Below are positions 1 through 7,143 of a stretch of 11,649 bases of DNA, one piece after another. A program made the position numbers and the translations under genes. Positions within the stretch are counted from its first letter, which is position 1. Each line of letters opens with the position of its first letter. This DNA comes from DASQHY01 sp035602605 (GTDB lineage Bacteria; Acidobacteriota; Terriglobia; Acidiferrales; UBA7541). The notes under the pieces were generated by a model. It was not told where the DNA came from. It searched no databases and saw only the letters and a program-made list of their open reading frames with translations. The DNA is taken from assembly GCA_035602605.1 (NCBI GenBank), contig DATNLZ010000123.1, positions 1 to 11,649 of the forward strand, read 5' to 3'.

Positions 1-165
1 CACACTTTTTCCTTGACGATCGTGATCACTTTCTGCAAGATCCTCCGGCCAGCGTCGCTTCGCTCCGACGACTGATCACCTCGATCCGGAATGCTGATCA
101 CGATCAGCCCGGAATCCCGATTACCTTCGCCGGAATCCCCACCCCAAGCGGACGATAAGCCGTTA
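1..165 (-). mobile_element. End of an IS21-family insertion sequence, running off the left edge
   Basis: This stretch carries several diverged copies of a unit built around CTGATCAC...CCGGAAT, plus GATCGTGATCAC near position 20 and a CGTCG/CGACG hairpin around 53-70. From memory, the non-coding end upstream of istA in IS21-type elements has this kind of repeated transposase-binding sites followed by a hairpin. Read on the minus strand it ends in an AAGGAA purine run at the window edge, as expected just before an istA start, so the transposase gene would lie outside the window. The exact outer boundary near 150-165 is a guess. Confidence 0.5.
72..136. repeat. Three tandem diverged ~22-bp repeats, IS21-type end
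   Basis: Three consecutive units at 72-92, 93-115 and 116-136 each end in CCGGAAT and start with a version of CTGATCAC (the third has CCGATTAC). Such arrays are the transposase-binding sites at IS21-type ends. The third copy has drifted most. Confidence 0.6.
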
Positions 166-415
166 ATGCGTTTATCAGGCACTACCCTGCCGCGAAATCC
201 TGTTCTCGAAAAGCAAGTACACCGGAGCAACTTGACCGTTGTTGGTGTCTAACCACCAGGCGAACACTTTCGATATTTCCAGGCGCTAGCATAATGTGAC
301 GCAGAGTCGGCGTATGCTTATCTCTTGCCGGTGACCTATGGAGGCCAGAGTGCTTCAGGAGGCATCCCAAACGACGTGGGATTTACGGTACATAAATCGA
401 GAACCACCGACTAGC
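166..415. other. Intergenic, no gene seen
   Basis: I see no convincing gene here. A small hairpin (TTGGTG, loop TCTAAC, CACCAG) lies near 239-258. The reading frames that cross it have no ribosome binding site and an arbitrary composition. Confidence 0.5.
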
Positions 416-793
416 ATGAAACTCTACTTACTTTTCTTGCTATTCGCCTGCATCGTGACGAGTGTTGAGCTATTCAAAGCATGGCGCGTTGCGCCGCCAT
501 TCAGACCCCCTCGTCAGGTAAGCAATCCTTCGTACCTCAAAATGCTTGAGGCGTCGAGAACTCGGCTTAGACAGTGGATTCTCTTCATATTTCTGGCGTT
601 GGGCATCCTTACTTCCCTAAATCTCTCCGATGTCTGCATCCTCATGTTGGGCGAGAAGACTATGGGCAGCGGCCTCATACTATTTGTGCTCAGAGACTAC
701 GGGGCCGACCTTACGATGGGATTTTTTGTAGTTCTCTTTGCATTTCTTGTTCGGTGGCACTTCTTGGCTCGAATTGACCGCCTGCGCGAGTAA
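416..793 (+). CDS. Small hypothetical membrane protein, three predicted helices
   Basis: I do not recognise a family. From the ATG at 416 the product is 125 residues. Hydrophobic segments lie at about 4-21, 53-71 and 99-116, separated by basic stretches (RVAPPFRPPRQ, and RTRLRQ before the second helix). The chain ends in a charged RIDRLRE tail. The frame is open from an ATG at 338, but that adds 26 polar residues with no ribosome binding site. The 416 start puts a hydrophobic segment at the N-terminus and is more natural, although it too lacks a clear Shine-Dalgarno sequence. It stands alone between an IS21-type end and a hairpin repeat, with no functional partner visible. It is probably an inner-membrane protein of unknown role. 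Confidence 0.6.
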   Translation: MKLYLLFLLFACIVTSVELFKAWRVAPPFRPPRQVSNPSYLKMLEASRTRLRQWILFIFLALGILTSLNLSDVCILMLGEKTMGSGLILFVLRDYGADLTMGFFVVLFAFLVRWHFLARIDRLRE

Positions 794-810
794 GTCGTAC
801 GCCAAAAGTA

Positions 811-846
811 CCCCACCCTCGCCCCAAACGCGCGGCGCGAGGTGCG
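811..846. repeat. Imperfect GC-rich palindrome after the membrane gene
   Basis: The arms CCTCGC (817-822) and GCGAGG (837-842) form a 6-bp stem, flanked by CCCCAC on the left and the decayed TGCG on the right. It begins 17 nt after the stop at 793. It resembles the CCCCACCCTCGC-type palindromes that I associate with acidobacterial intergenic DNA. It could act as a transcription end, but there is no T-run, so I call it a repeat. Confidence 0.4.
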
Positions 847-924
847 ATGCGCCAATGTTCTTGGCTCACGATTCGTTAGGAACAGCGGGCGAATGACATG
901 GTGCACAGATTTCTATGGTGATTT

Positions 925-938
925 CACTTGTCCGGTAA
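925..938 (+). repeat. Left copy of a 14-bp inverted repeat flanking the membrane gene
   Basis: CACTTGTCCGGTAA occurs here, and its exact reverse complement is at 2156-2169, on the other side of the 1018-2007 gene. The core TGTCCGGTAAGCG also matches the left end of the IS30-type element at 7015-7029. Confidence 0.65.
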
Positions 939-1017
939 GCGCACGTTTATCAGACATGTGGTGTCCTTCGTCGGTACCGTCGCTTCGCACGCCAGCCCAC
1001 CAGTTAGACTTTCTTCT

Positions 1018-2007
1018 CTATGGCCTCACTCGCTTGATAGGCGGATACCAAGTAAAGGTGCTGGCCTTCCCTATCACTGGGTCTATCTCAACGGTCAAGC
1101 CTTCAAACTCGCCGTTCCCTTCGGCGAGAGTGATCCTCTTTCTCATCGTGGGTGCATTGCTTGGATATATTTGCCACGTACTACCGTCCTGAACATAAAC
1201 CACGTTCGTGGCTTTCGGTTGCCGAAGCGTAATTTTAGATTTCAAAGTTCCCCGAATGACAATCAGGGCGCGAGCAGACTTTTCACCCGATCCCGAAGAG
1301 CTCTGGATTCCACCGTGAAATAGTTTTCCTTTTAGCCCTAGCGAGTTCAGAACTGTCACCTCGTCCTTCCGCAGGCCGCTGTCTGGACCAATCTCCTCAG
1401 GCCCCGGGACGAGCCGTTCGATCACCACGTCCAGAGACTGTGCATCGCGGTCGGGCAGCGCTGGATAGATCACTACAACCAACGACCCCAATACCACAAC
1501 GGACACACCTGCCCACCTCAACCAGTTGCTTCTGATCGGACCGGCCGTACCCGTGAAGCGCGGCAAAATCCAACCGCCGAACAGCGACCCTATTCCTGCG
1601 CCTCCATACACCACCACTCCTGCTATAGCGATGTACCAACCAGCCGATGCGAGGCCTAGCAAACTAAGGAAGAACGCAATTACAGCAGCGATGATTCTGA
1701 CGAGCCATCTCGGCGTCGCAAACCAGCCCAGCGCACGAACGAGGACGAACAGCAGCATCCCCCAAAGCAGTGCGAAAGGACCAACGAAGAGAGTCGCCCA
1801 ACTCGCGTAATAGCTTACCTCCTGCAAATTCGGTATGTGTGCGGAATACCACCCCGGACCCGGCCGATCACTGTACGGTAGATAGCCGATAGCGGATATC
1901 ACAACGAGTAATAGGAATGTCCCGCACCCAAGAAACAGTGCATAGACGAATGTGCAAATTACGGCGTTCTTGACATTTTGCGCGATAGAGCGAAAAAGTT
2001 TGTTCAT
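1018..2007 (-). CDS. Hypothetical membrane protein, five helices plus soluble C-terminal domain
   Basis: The family is not recognised. The product is 329 residues. Hydrophobic segments lie at about 17-40, 65-90, 103-121, 123-148 and 163-181, followed by a soluble domain of about 145 residues (187-329). That domain has beta-rich stretches and an early acidic segment (PGPEEIGPDSG). The ATG at 2007 gives a basic N-terminus ahead of the first helix. No good Shine-Dalgarno sequence is visible, only AGGGATG about 16 nt upstream. No export signal other than the first helix is seen, and on the positive-inside rule the soluble domain could be on either side. The gene lies alone between the inverted repeats at 925-938 and 2156-2169, so it may have travelled as a passenger of a mobile element. 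The coding sequence looks intact. Confidence 0.75.
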   Translation of the reverse strand: MNKLFRSIAQNVKNAVICTFVYALFLGCGTFLLLVVISAIGYLPYSDRPGPGWYSAHIPNLQEVSYYASWATLFVGPFALLWGMLLFVLVRALGWFATPRWLVRIIAAVIAFFLSLLGLASAGWYIAIAGVVVYGGAGIGSLFGGWILPRFTGTAGPIRSNWLRWAGVSVVVLGSLVVVIYPALPDRDAQSLDVVIERLVPGPEEIGPDSGLRKDEVTVLNSLGLKGKLFHGGIQSSSGSGEKSARALIVIRGTLKSKITLRQPKATNVVYVQDGSTWQIYPSNAPTMRKRITLAEGNGEFEGLTVEIDPVIGKASTFTWYPPIKRVRP

Positions 2008-2155
2008 TGTTGATGCGCGCTGACATCCCTTTGCTTTGTTATTTCCGTGCAGTATAGCCCACGAATGACTTGGCTATTGAGTTAGACGTTTTTCCACGTG
2101 ACCACCCAGGAATGGAAACTGGCAGCCCCGGCGGCCTAAGTCCTGGTTAGTCGGG

Positions 2156-2169
2156 TTACCGGACAAGTG
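2156..2169 (-). repeat. Right copy of a 14-bp inverted repeat flanking the membrane gene
   Basis: TTACCGGACAAGTG is the perfect reverse complement of 925-938. The pair encloses about 1.2 kb holding only the 1018-2007 gene. No further homology extends inward or outward from the 14 bp. Confidence 0.65.
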
Positions 2170-2208
2170 CCCCTAGAATCGGTCCGCGCGGGTGGAAGCG
2201 CGATCCAA

Positions 2209-3432
2209 CTAAGTTAGGTTTGACCTTGTCCCGGTCGGAATCTGGCGTTCCAGTTTCTCCACTGCCTGCACCAGCCTTGCGCGTGTGAAAGGGTGGAGTC
2301 GTCCACCACGAAGGAAACGTTCAGTTGCATGTTGGGATACTCCGGACTCACGCATCAGCCGGCGCATTGTAAACCGTTTTGCTCTGAGTATTAGCGCGGG
2401 ATCGGCAGCTCGGGTGTTAATCGTTTGGCCGGCCTGATATTTAATGGGTCCAGTATTTTCCAGTGCGCTTATATCTCCACCCTCTTGCGCCTTGCGCTCT
2501 ACTTCTTTACCGATGAAAATGAACGGCGTCATCGCCTGAATTGGCCGCCGGAGCAGCAGTCCGCTGGTATATGCGCTGCAATATTCTCCATCGTGTCCGA
2601 GTATTGGTGAAAGCGCGAAATTGTAAGGTTTGGCCGCTCCAGGATCGTGTCTGCGCAGAGCTTTCAGCACGTTGGCTGTGGTAACGCGAATACGCATCAC
2701 GGCCGGTAAGCTTCCGAACCATAAATCCCGCGCCACTAGGACGTTTTCACTGTCCTGCATGTTTCGGAAATGGTTGACTAGAAACCGTTCCCAGGCCTCA
2801 ACTATCCATCGCGGATACGTGGTCTTTTGGTCTTTGCAATGCGATGGTTTATAGCGCTTGCGCTCGTCGGGAACATACACTATTCCCAGACCATGCTCGC
2901 TGGGTTTGATGATCTCAAACTTTAATTTGTGGCGTGTGTAAACGACGTAGCGCTTTGCAGACACAGCCAGACCGTACAACTGGTGCTGGTTACCGGCGCG
3001 ATCATAATTGCAATCTTCGATTTTGAGAATTTGTAGCACCACACTTCGGTCGTAAGGATTTAGGTGGTTGAGTTCCGCGCGGAATTCTTCGATTTGTTTC
3101 CACGTCATTGCATTGACTGCTGGATCCCCATTGGCCATTTTATGTCGACCACCCGGACACGAAACCAATCCACCTTTTTCGGAGGCAACGAACAACATGG
3201 AATCTGTGTCGGTGGAAAACTTCTCACGCACCGCGAAATATCTTTGCAAACGCAAACGGGTGCGCGCACGCCAAACACAAATGAAAAATATCTGTCCGTG
3301 TAAGCGTCGGGCTGTGGCCTGTATGCCCAATTGCACCAAAACAGGGCAGGGGGGGCGCACGTTCGGCACCGCGTGTTTCCTAGTGGCACTGGGCGTGACG
3401 ACCACAATATATGGGCAGGGGGGCAGTTTCAA
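2209..3432 (-). CDS. C-terminal part of a family B DNA polymerase-like protein, 5'-truncated
   Basis: The frame is open for 407 codons from 3432, but only the part from about 3220 downward looks like protein. Residues 75-78 are DTDS followed by MLFVAS, matching motif C of family B polymerases, the palm element that carries catalytic aspartates. After it come GGLVSCPGG (88-95), LNPYDR (124-129), ILKIED (135-140), YGLAVSAKRYVVY (153-165) and EHGLG (179-183). I associate this order with large uncharacterised polymerase-like proteins. Residues 353-395 look like a helix-turn-helix tail. Motifs A and B and the exonuclease domain are absent, and no frame upstream of 3432 supplies them. The first 40 or so codons are encoded by an inverted-repeat element and are probably spurious. 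If anything is made, starts at 3198 or 3138 are possible, but both fall after DTDS. It is best seen as a gene remnant whose frame is still open. Confidence 0.65.
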   Translation of the reverse strand: MKLPPCPYIVVVTPSATRKHAVPNVRPPCPVLVQLGIQATARRLHGQIFFICVWRARTRLRLQRYFAVREKFSTDTDSMLFVASEKGGLVSCPGGRHKMANGDPAVNAMTWKQIEEFRAELNHLNPYDRSVVLQILKIEDCNYDRAGNQHQLYGLAVSAKRYVVYTRHKLKFEIIKPSEHGLGIVYVPDERKRYKPSHCKDQKTTYPRWIVEAWERFLVNHFRNMQDSENVLVARDLWFGSLPAVMRIRVTTANVLKALRRHDPGAAKPYNFALSPILGHDGEYCSAYTSGLLLRRPIQAMTPFIFIGKEVERKAQEGGDISALENTGPIKYQAGQTINTRAADPALILRAKRFTMRRLMRESGVSQHATERFLRGGRLHPFTRARLVQAVEKLERQIPTGTRSNLT

Positions 3433-3536
3433 AAACTTCTAATCTCCTATCCCGTCAATTTCTCGGGGGGATAGGAGATAGGAGAATTCAAAACCGGCCC
3501 CCCTGCCCAAGTTGCCCTATTTTGGTGCAAATGGGC
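3325..3536. repeat. Nested inverted-repeat element (MITE-like)
   Basis: The outer arms at 3325-3348 and 3513-3536 are 24-bp inverted repeats with two mismatches (core TTGCACCAAAA). Inside are perfect 12-bp arms GGGCAGGGGGGC (3413-3424 and 3497-3508) and perfect 11-bp arms TCTCCTATCCC (3443-3453 and 3468-3478) around a 14-nt loop. The motif GGGCAGGGGGG also recurs directly at 3344. It carries no gene of its own and cuts across the 5' end of the polymerase-like fragment. Confidence 0.7.
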
Positions 3537-3954
3537 GTATCCCACAAACGTTTCGCTTTGCTTCGCATGCGCTAGCATTCCGTGCAAGTTTCACCCGCGC
3601 GCTGAGGGATTGAGCATGTGAAGACTCAGTGGGTGTTATATTCATCGAGAGCTAGCGTTACATTTTAGAGCTGGCTAACTGTCCTGGGTAAAAACGATGG
3701 CAGAGAATTTTCAGAGAGATTTGTTGTTGTGCGCGTGGCTGCGAAGACTCATGTTGTAAAATTATCTCAAGGCCGCGTGTTCAGCCGTGTCTACCGTTCG
3801 CTCAAAAACCGCAGTCTTCCCACTACACTGGCAGGTTATGACGACACTGGATAGATCAACCTTCTGGCGAACCTGGTGCAAGTCTTTCCGAAACAAGGGA
3901 TTGCGTGACGCTCGCGCGGGGTTCCGGATTGCAGATCGCTACTGGGGTGCTTCG
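3537..3954. other. Intergenic region before the first propeller gene
   Basis: There is no RNA gene and no convincing reading frame. The frame of the following gene is open back to a GTG at 3787, but those extra 56 codons precede an obvious signal peptide and read like non-coding DNA. Promoter boxes could not be assigned with confidence. Confidence 0.4.
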
Positions 3955-5217
3955 ATGGCTCATTCAGTAGTCCGTCTTGCGGTCCGTCTCGCGGTGACCC
4001 TCGCGACACTTTTGCTTGCAGGGCTGCCTTATACCGCCGCGCAGGAACTTCAGGAACTCTCAAATCATGACCTGGAGAGCTTGCTTCGTACAGTGCCGCG
4101 GTTCACCGGACAGTTTTGGGTATCTGGCGTTTCCGGTGATTTCAAGCAGGTGGCCGTGCAGTTCCTGGCTACGAAGGAGGAGTGCGAAATAAAGGAGTGC
4201 CAGCTGGACAAAGTTGATAAGTATATCGGCTTGATCGATTTGAACCAGCGACAGTTGTTGGCGTATGGGAAGGTATTCACCACAGAGGATGACGGTTGGG
4301 AATCCATAGTCGGTATTCGTTGGCAGCAACGGGAACTAATTACAGAACGGCGCGGAGGTCACATCGCCATCCGCGATACTCGCACACTGGAAATCACGCA
4401 TCTCTTCGCCGGATACGAGCTGGGCCTCGTTGAACCTTTTTACCCACAGTTACATGCGGCACGGCTCGCTGCAGGAGGTCGGTTTTTAGTCGCCCTATTT
4501 GCCGAGCATAAGGCCCGCTCAATCCTTTCCAGCAGGGGTTCGCTTGCCGATTTTCGGAAGTATTTCCTAGGGATCTTTGATCTGGACGCGCGGACGATTC
4601 GCGCGCGATGCCCTGTGGAGGTAGAGACCGACGAAAACGCAAGGCCTATCGCGATCTCCGGGGATGGAGCATTGGTGGCCTACGGCAGACCAGGCTCAGA
4701 GCGCAGGCCGCAGGTGTACGTTGCTTCGGTCGAAAGCTGCAAGACAATCCGTGCATGGTCATTTGATTCAAACCTCGCGGACCTGGCATTCTCTGCCGAT
4801 GATGCGAGTATGATCCTCACTTTTAACCGCGGAGCTACAAAGGCACTAGTGCAGCGGCTGTCCGACACAGGAGTGATTCTGCGAGTTCCTTCGAGAGACC
4901 GCGTAGATGGGGGGTTGGACTCCTCTTTCGCCGTTTCGCCTTCGGGTCGCTGGCTGGCAATCGATAGTTCCGTGTACAGAAAAAGCTTCTGGGAATTGTT
5001 CAGTGAGTTCGGGCACGTTGAAAACTCCGGCGTTGATCTATGGGACCTAGGAAAAGGAAGAATCGCAGGTCGGGTGAGGTTTGGGCAAAGCAAGATACAT
5101 ACGTGGGCCAGTTTTTGGGACTCGTTTCAAATGGTGTTTTCCCAAGACGAGCAGGCGCTTGCAGTGTTCGCACCGCGTTCGACTCTCCGGTTTTACCGTG
5201 TGCCAATCTCGCCGTAG
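3955..5217 (+). CDS. Exported WD40-like beta-propeller protein
   Basis: From the ATG at 3955 the product is 420 residues. Residues 1-29 are a typical signal peptide: short basic start, hydrophobic LAVTLATLLLAGL, then YTAAQ before the probable cleavage site. The remainder is rich in beta-propeller phrases such as IGLIDLNQRQL, IAIRDTRTLEITHLF, GIFDLDARTIRA, PIAISGDGALVAYGRPG and LAFSADDASMIL. These correspond to the S-DG/S-DD strand turns of WD40 or similar blades. The frame extends upstream to 3787, but starting at 3955 places the signal peptide at the true N-terminus. GGGGTG upstream is a weak ribosome binding site. No catalytic motif is seen, so a periplasmic or secreted binding or scaffold role is the most that can be inferred. 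The sequence ends about 280 bp before a second, unrelated propeller gene. Confidence 0.75.
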   Translation: MAHSVVRLAVRLAVTLATLLLAGLPYTAAQELQELSNHDLESLLRTVPRFTGQFWVSGVSGDFKQVAVQFLATKEECEIKECQLDKVDKYIGLIDLNQRQLLAYGKVFTTEDDGWESIVGIRWQQRELITERRGGHIAIRDTRTLEITHLFAGYELGLVEPFYPQLHAARLAAGGRFLVALFAEHKARSILSSRGSLADFRKYFLGIFDLDARTIRARCPVEVETDENARPIAISGDGALVAYGRPGSERRPQVYVASVESCKTIRAWSFDSNLADLAFSADDASMILTFNRGATKALVQRLSDTGVILRVPSRDRVDGGLDSSFAVSPSGRWLAIDSSVYRKSFWELFSEFGHVENSGVDLWDLGKGRIAGRVRFGQSKIHTWASFWDSFQMVFSQDEQALAVFAPRSTLRFYRVPISP

Positions 5218-5283
5218 GCTACTCGTCCAAATATCCTGGATAAGCGAGGAGCAATGAACGCCGCAATGGCGCTGGCGAAAGCG

Positions 5284-5299
5284 GCTAGCCCCGGCTAGC
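5284..5299. repeat. Short palindrome GCTAGC-CCCG-GCTAGC
   Basis: A perfect 6-bp stem with a 4-nt loop lies 66 nt after the stop of the first propeller gene. It has no T-run after it, so it is a doubtful terminator. Apart from it I see nothing in 5218-5470. Confidence 0.35.
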
Positions 5300-5473
5300 G
5301 GCCGTGGGCTCTGCTGCCATATGCGCCTGCGATGACCAAACCCAAACTCTGGAAAACTGTCCGATACTGAACATTCTCTCAGACGCGGGTCTGTTTCAAT
5401 TGGGCTCCGTAGTCGTGATCAGTCACGTGATGAGACGACGGCGTGGGGAATCCGATTTGATGGTGGAATTCTT

Positions 5474-5497
5474 AAAAAAAAAGAAGAAGAGGCGCTT
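5474..5497 (+). promoter_or_regulatory. A-tract plus Shine-Dalgarno site of the second propeller gene
   Basis: Nine consecutive A residues (5474-5482) precede a purine run that ends in AAGAGG (5487-5492), 5 nt before the ATG at 5498. This fixes the start. The A-tract may enhance ribosome binding. Confidence 0.6.
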
Positions 5498-6505
5498 ATG
5501 AAGATCGCGTGTAAGTGTACGAATCTGGTTTGTTGCATCGTGTTGATGGCGTTGGCAGGAGCGACAGCTCTGTGGGGCCAGGCTGGGGGCTTTGCCTACG
5601 TCGCGAACTGCGGAGATGTCTGTGGCGGCATCGGTCCTGGGAATGTTTCGGCGTACACGATTGACCGGGCCACAGGGGCGCTCGTGCCAGTTACCGGCTC
5701 GCCCTTCTCGGCGGGAACGAATGCTGTCTCCGTGACCGTGCATCCCACGGGCCAATTCGCCTACGTGGCGAATCGAGGTTCCAACAACGTTTCGGCGTAC
5801 AGCATCGACGGGGCCACTGGGGCGCTAACGCCAGTTGACGGCTCACCTTTCCCGACTGGAGCGAATCCCACGTCGGTGACCGTGCACCCTACAGGCCAAT
5901 TCGCGTATGTGGCAAATCAAAGTTCCACCAACGTTTCGGCGTATAGTATCGACGGGACATCCGGGGCGCTGACGCCGGTTGGCGGCTCACCCTTCCCGGC
6001 TGGAGCGGCTCCTACCTCGGTGACGGTAGACCCCACGGGCCAATTTGCCTATGTGGCGAATGCGACTTCCAATGACGTTTCGGCGTACACCATTGACGGG
6101 ACAACAGGGGCGCTCGTGCCGGTTATCGGCTCACCCTTCCCGGCTGGAGGGAATCCTGAGTCGGTGACCGTAAACCTCACAGGCCAATTGGCGTACGTGG
6201 CGAATCATGGCTCCAACAACGTTTCGGCGTATAGCATCAACGGGACCACAGGGGAACTGTCGGGTGTTTTCGGCTCGCCCTTCCCGGCTGGATTGGCTCC
6301 GCGCTCGGTGGCGGTGGATCCCACGGGTCAATTCGCCTACGTGGCGAATGAGGGTTCCGCCAACGTTTCAGCGTACACCATTGACGGGACCACCGGGGCG
6401 CTCGTGCCAGTTTTCGGCTCGCCCTTCCCGGCTGGATCGGGTCCTGACTCGGTGACGACGACAGCCGGGCCGCCCGCGCCAGCAGTCACAGGCGCGAAGA
6501 AATAG
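5498..6505 (+). CDS. Exported YVTN-type beta-propeller protein of six 48-residue repeats
   Basis: The 335-residue product starts with a signal peptide (about residues 1-27: basic MKIACK, hydrophobic core VCCIVLMALAGATAL, then WGQ). From residue 32 it is six consecutive repeats, each beginning FAYVAN and containing NVSAY-ID-TTGAL-PV-GSPFPAG and SVTV-PTGQ. Repeats 2-5 are exactly 48 residues, and repeat 1 carries a Cys-containing insert (CGDVCGG). This is the pattern of YVTN/YncE/lactonase-like propellers, common in acidobacterial secretomes. The sixth copy stops after SVTTT, so one strand must close the ring differently or the array has lost a copy. It ends in a short Pro/Ala-rich tail. Family members bind ligands or act as lactonases, but no active-site residue can be pointed to here. 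It is likely secreted or surface located. The Shine-Dalgarno site AAGAGG supports the start. Confidence 0.85.
   Translation: MKIACKCTNLVCCIVLMALAGATALWGQAGGFAYVANCGDVCGGIGPGNVSAYTIDRATGALVPVTGSPFSAGTNAVSVTVHPTGQFAYVANRGSNNVSAYSIDGATGALTPVDGSPFPTGANPTSVTVHPTGQFAYVANQSSTNVSAYSIDGTSGALTPVGGSPFPAGAAPTSVTVDPTGQFAYVANATSNDVSAYTIDGTTGALVPVIGSPFPAGGNPESVTVNLTGQLAYVANHGSNNVSAYSINGTTGELSGVFGSPFPAGLAPRSVAVDPTGQFAYVANEGSANVSAYTIDGTTGALVPVFGSPFPAGSGPDSVTTTAGPPAPAVTGAKK
5591..6463 (+). repeat. Six intragenic 144-bp direct repeats
   Basis: Repeat starts are at 5591, 5756, 5900, 6044, 6188 and 6332. The last four intervals are exactly 144 bp, and the first is 165 bp because of a 21-bp insert. Nucleotide identity is high around ACGTTTCGGCGTA and GGCTCACCCTTCCCGGCTGG, including at synonymous sites. 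This suggests recent duplication or gene conversion. Confidence 0.85.
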
Positions 6506-6549
6506 CCGCCCTGGGGCAGACTTTCCACCAACGCTTCCTGAGAAGGCTC

Positions 6550-6574
6550 CAGAAGCTCCGCTTCTGTGATTTTC
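6550..6574 (+). terminator. Possible weak terminator after the YVTN gene
   Basis: CAGAAGC-TCC-GCTTCTG forms a 7-bp stem at 6550-6566, followed by TGATTTTC. It lies 45 nt after the stop at 6505. The T-run is short, so efficiency is uncertain. Confidence 0.4.
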
Positions 6575-6636
6575 AAGTCGCTCTTGTCATCCTGCACGAG
6601 TCGTCCTCAAACCAATTGTAATCACGTCTGCGAATC

Positions 6637-6873
6637 TCAAATATTTCGCTGGCAGCAATCGCGAAACCACTCTCTTGCTTCTGCGGCGGTATCAAACTCA
6701 GCCAACGCCTCATCCAGGACGTTGGGAGGGTTGGGCTTGACAATTTCATGCTTATTCGAAATTGGATTCGGGTGGTAGTACAGGTTCGCCAGTGTCCCCG
6801 TATATGGGTTGACTAGATTTACGGAGTTTGGGCCGGCGCCGGGGCGGTCCATGTGCCCAGTTGCGTCTGACAC
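6637..6873 (-). CDS. Small protein of unknown function with strong ribosome binding site
   Basis: This is a 78-residue product starting at a GTG (6873). AAAGGAG at 6880-6886 lies 6 nt upstream, which is close to ideal and is the main argument that this is a real gene. The N-terminal half is Pro/Gly/Asn-rich and probably unstructured (NPYTGTLANLYYHPNP). The C-terminal half is a probable amphipathic helix (VLDEALAEFDTAAEAREWF) ending in DCC. No signal peptide, membrane segment or known domain is seen. It converges on the YVTN gene, about 130 nt apart. The downstream minus strand has another GTG with a GAGGA site at 6597, discussed as a finding. Confidence 0.6.
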   Translation of the reverse strand: MSDATGHMDRPGAGPNSVNLVNPYTGTLANLYYHPNPISNKHEIVKPNPPNVLDEALAEFDTAAEAREWFRDCCQRNI

Positions 6874-7014
6874 GAGTAACTCCTTTCAGGCTTCGAGCCA
6901 CGTGCCTTGGAACGAAGCTTAGATTCTTTCACTCTTTATGGTCAACAGGCTGTTTACGTATTATGGAAATTGCACAAATCTCTGTGATTTTGGCTCAGGA
7001 CCGACATTGTTAGA

Positions 7015-7029
7015 GATGTCCGGTAAGCG
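7015..7029 (+). repeat. Left terminal inverted repeat of the IS30-type remnant
   Basis: GATGTCCGGTAAGCG pairs with 8004-8018. The core TGTCCGGTAAGCG is also found at 929-941 beside the 1018-2007 membrane gene. Confidence 0.6.
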
Positions 7030-7073
7030 TCGTTAGATCGGCATAGGGGCAGCGGTTGCCCGCTGACCGCCGA

Positions 7074-7106
7074 GTAGGCCCGGGGAATTGCACCCCGGGC
7101 CGCTCA
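7074..7106 (-). ncRNA. Group II intron domain VI with bulged branch adenosine
   Basis: On the minus strand GAG-C-GGCCCGGGG, loop TGCAATT, then CCCCGGGCC-TA-CTC forms a 9-bp perfect stem plus a 3-bp basal stem. An A is bulged on the 3' side, where the lariat branch point belongs. It lies 2 nt after domain V, as expected. Confidence 0.65.
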
Positions 7107-7108
7107 CA

Positions 7109-7143
7109 GAACCGGACGTAAGTCTCTCGACTTATCACGGCTC
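7109..7143 (-). ncRNA. Group II intron domain V
   Basis: On the minus strand the hairpin opens with GAGCCG and closes with CGGTTC. Its upper stem AAGTC/GACTT is capped by a GAGA tetraloop, with a bulge that includes AC on the 3' side. These are domain V hallmarks, including the AGC triad in the 5' strand. It is 35 nt, one longer than the usual 34, so an extra unpaired base may weaken it. Confidence 0.75.

Noticed and set aside
3413..3508. CRISPR-like repeats
   Set aside because: The repeated motifs are inverted arms of one palindrome. There are no regular direct repeats with spacers.
3787..3954. N-terminal extension of the first propeller protein
   Set aside because: It would place 56 polar residues before an obvious signal peptide.
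5284..5299. Hairpin as a terminator of the first propeller gene
   Set aside because: The stem has only 6 bp and no T-run, so I list it only as a palindrome.
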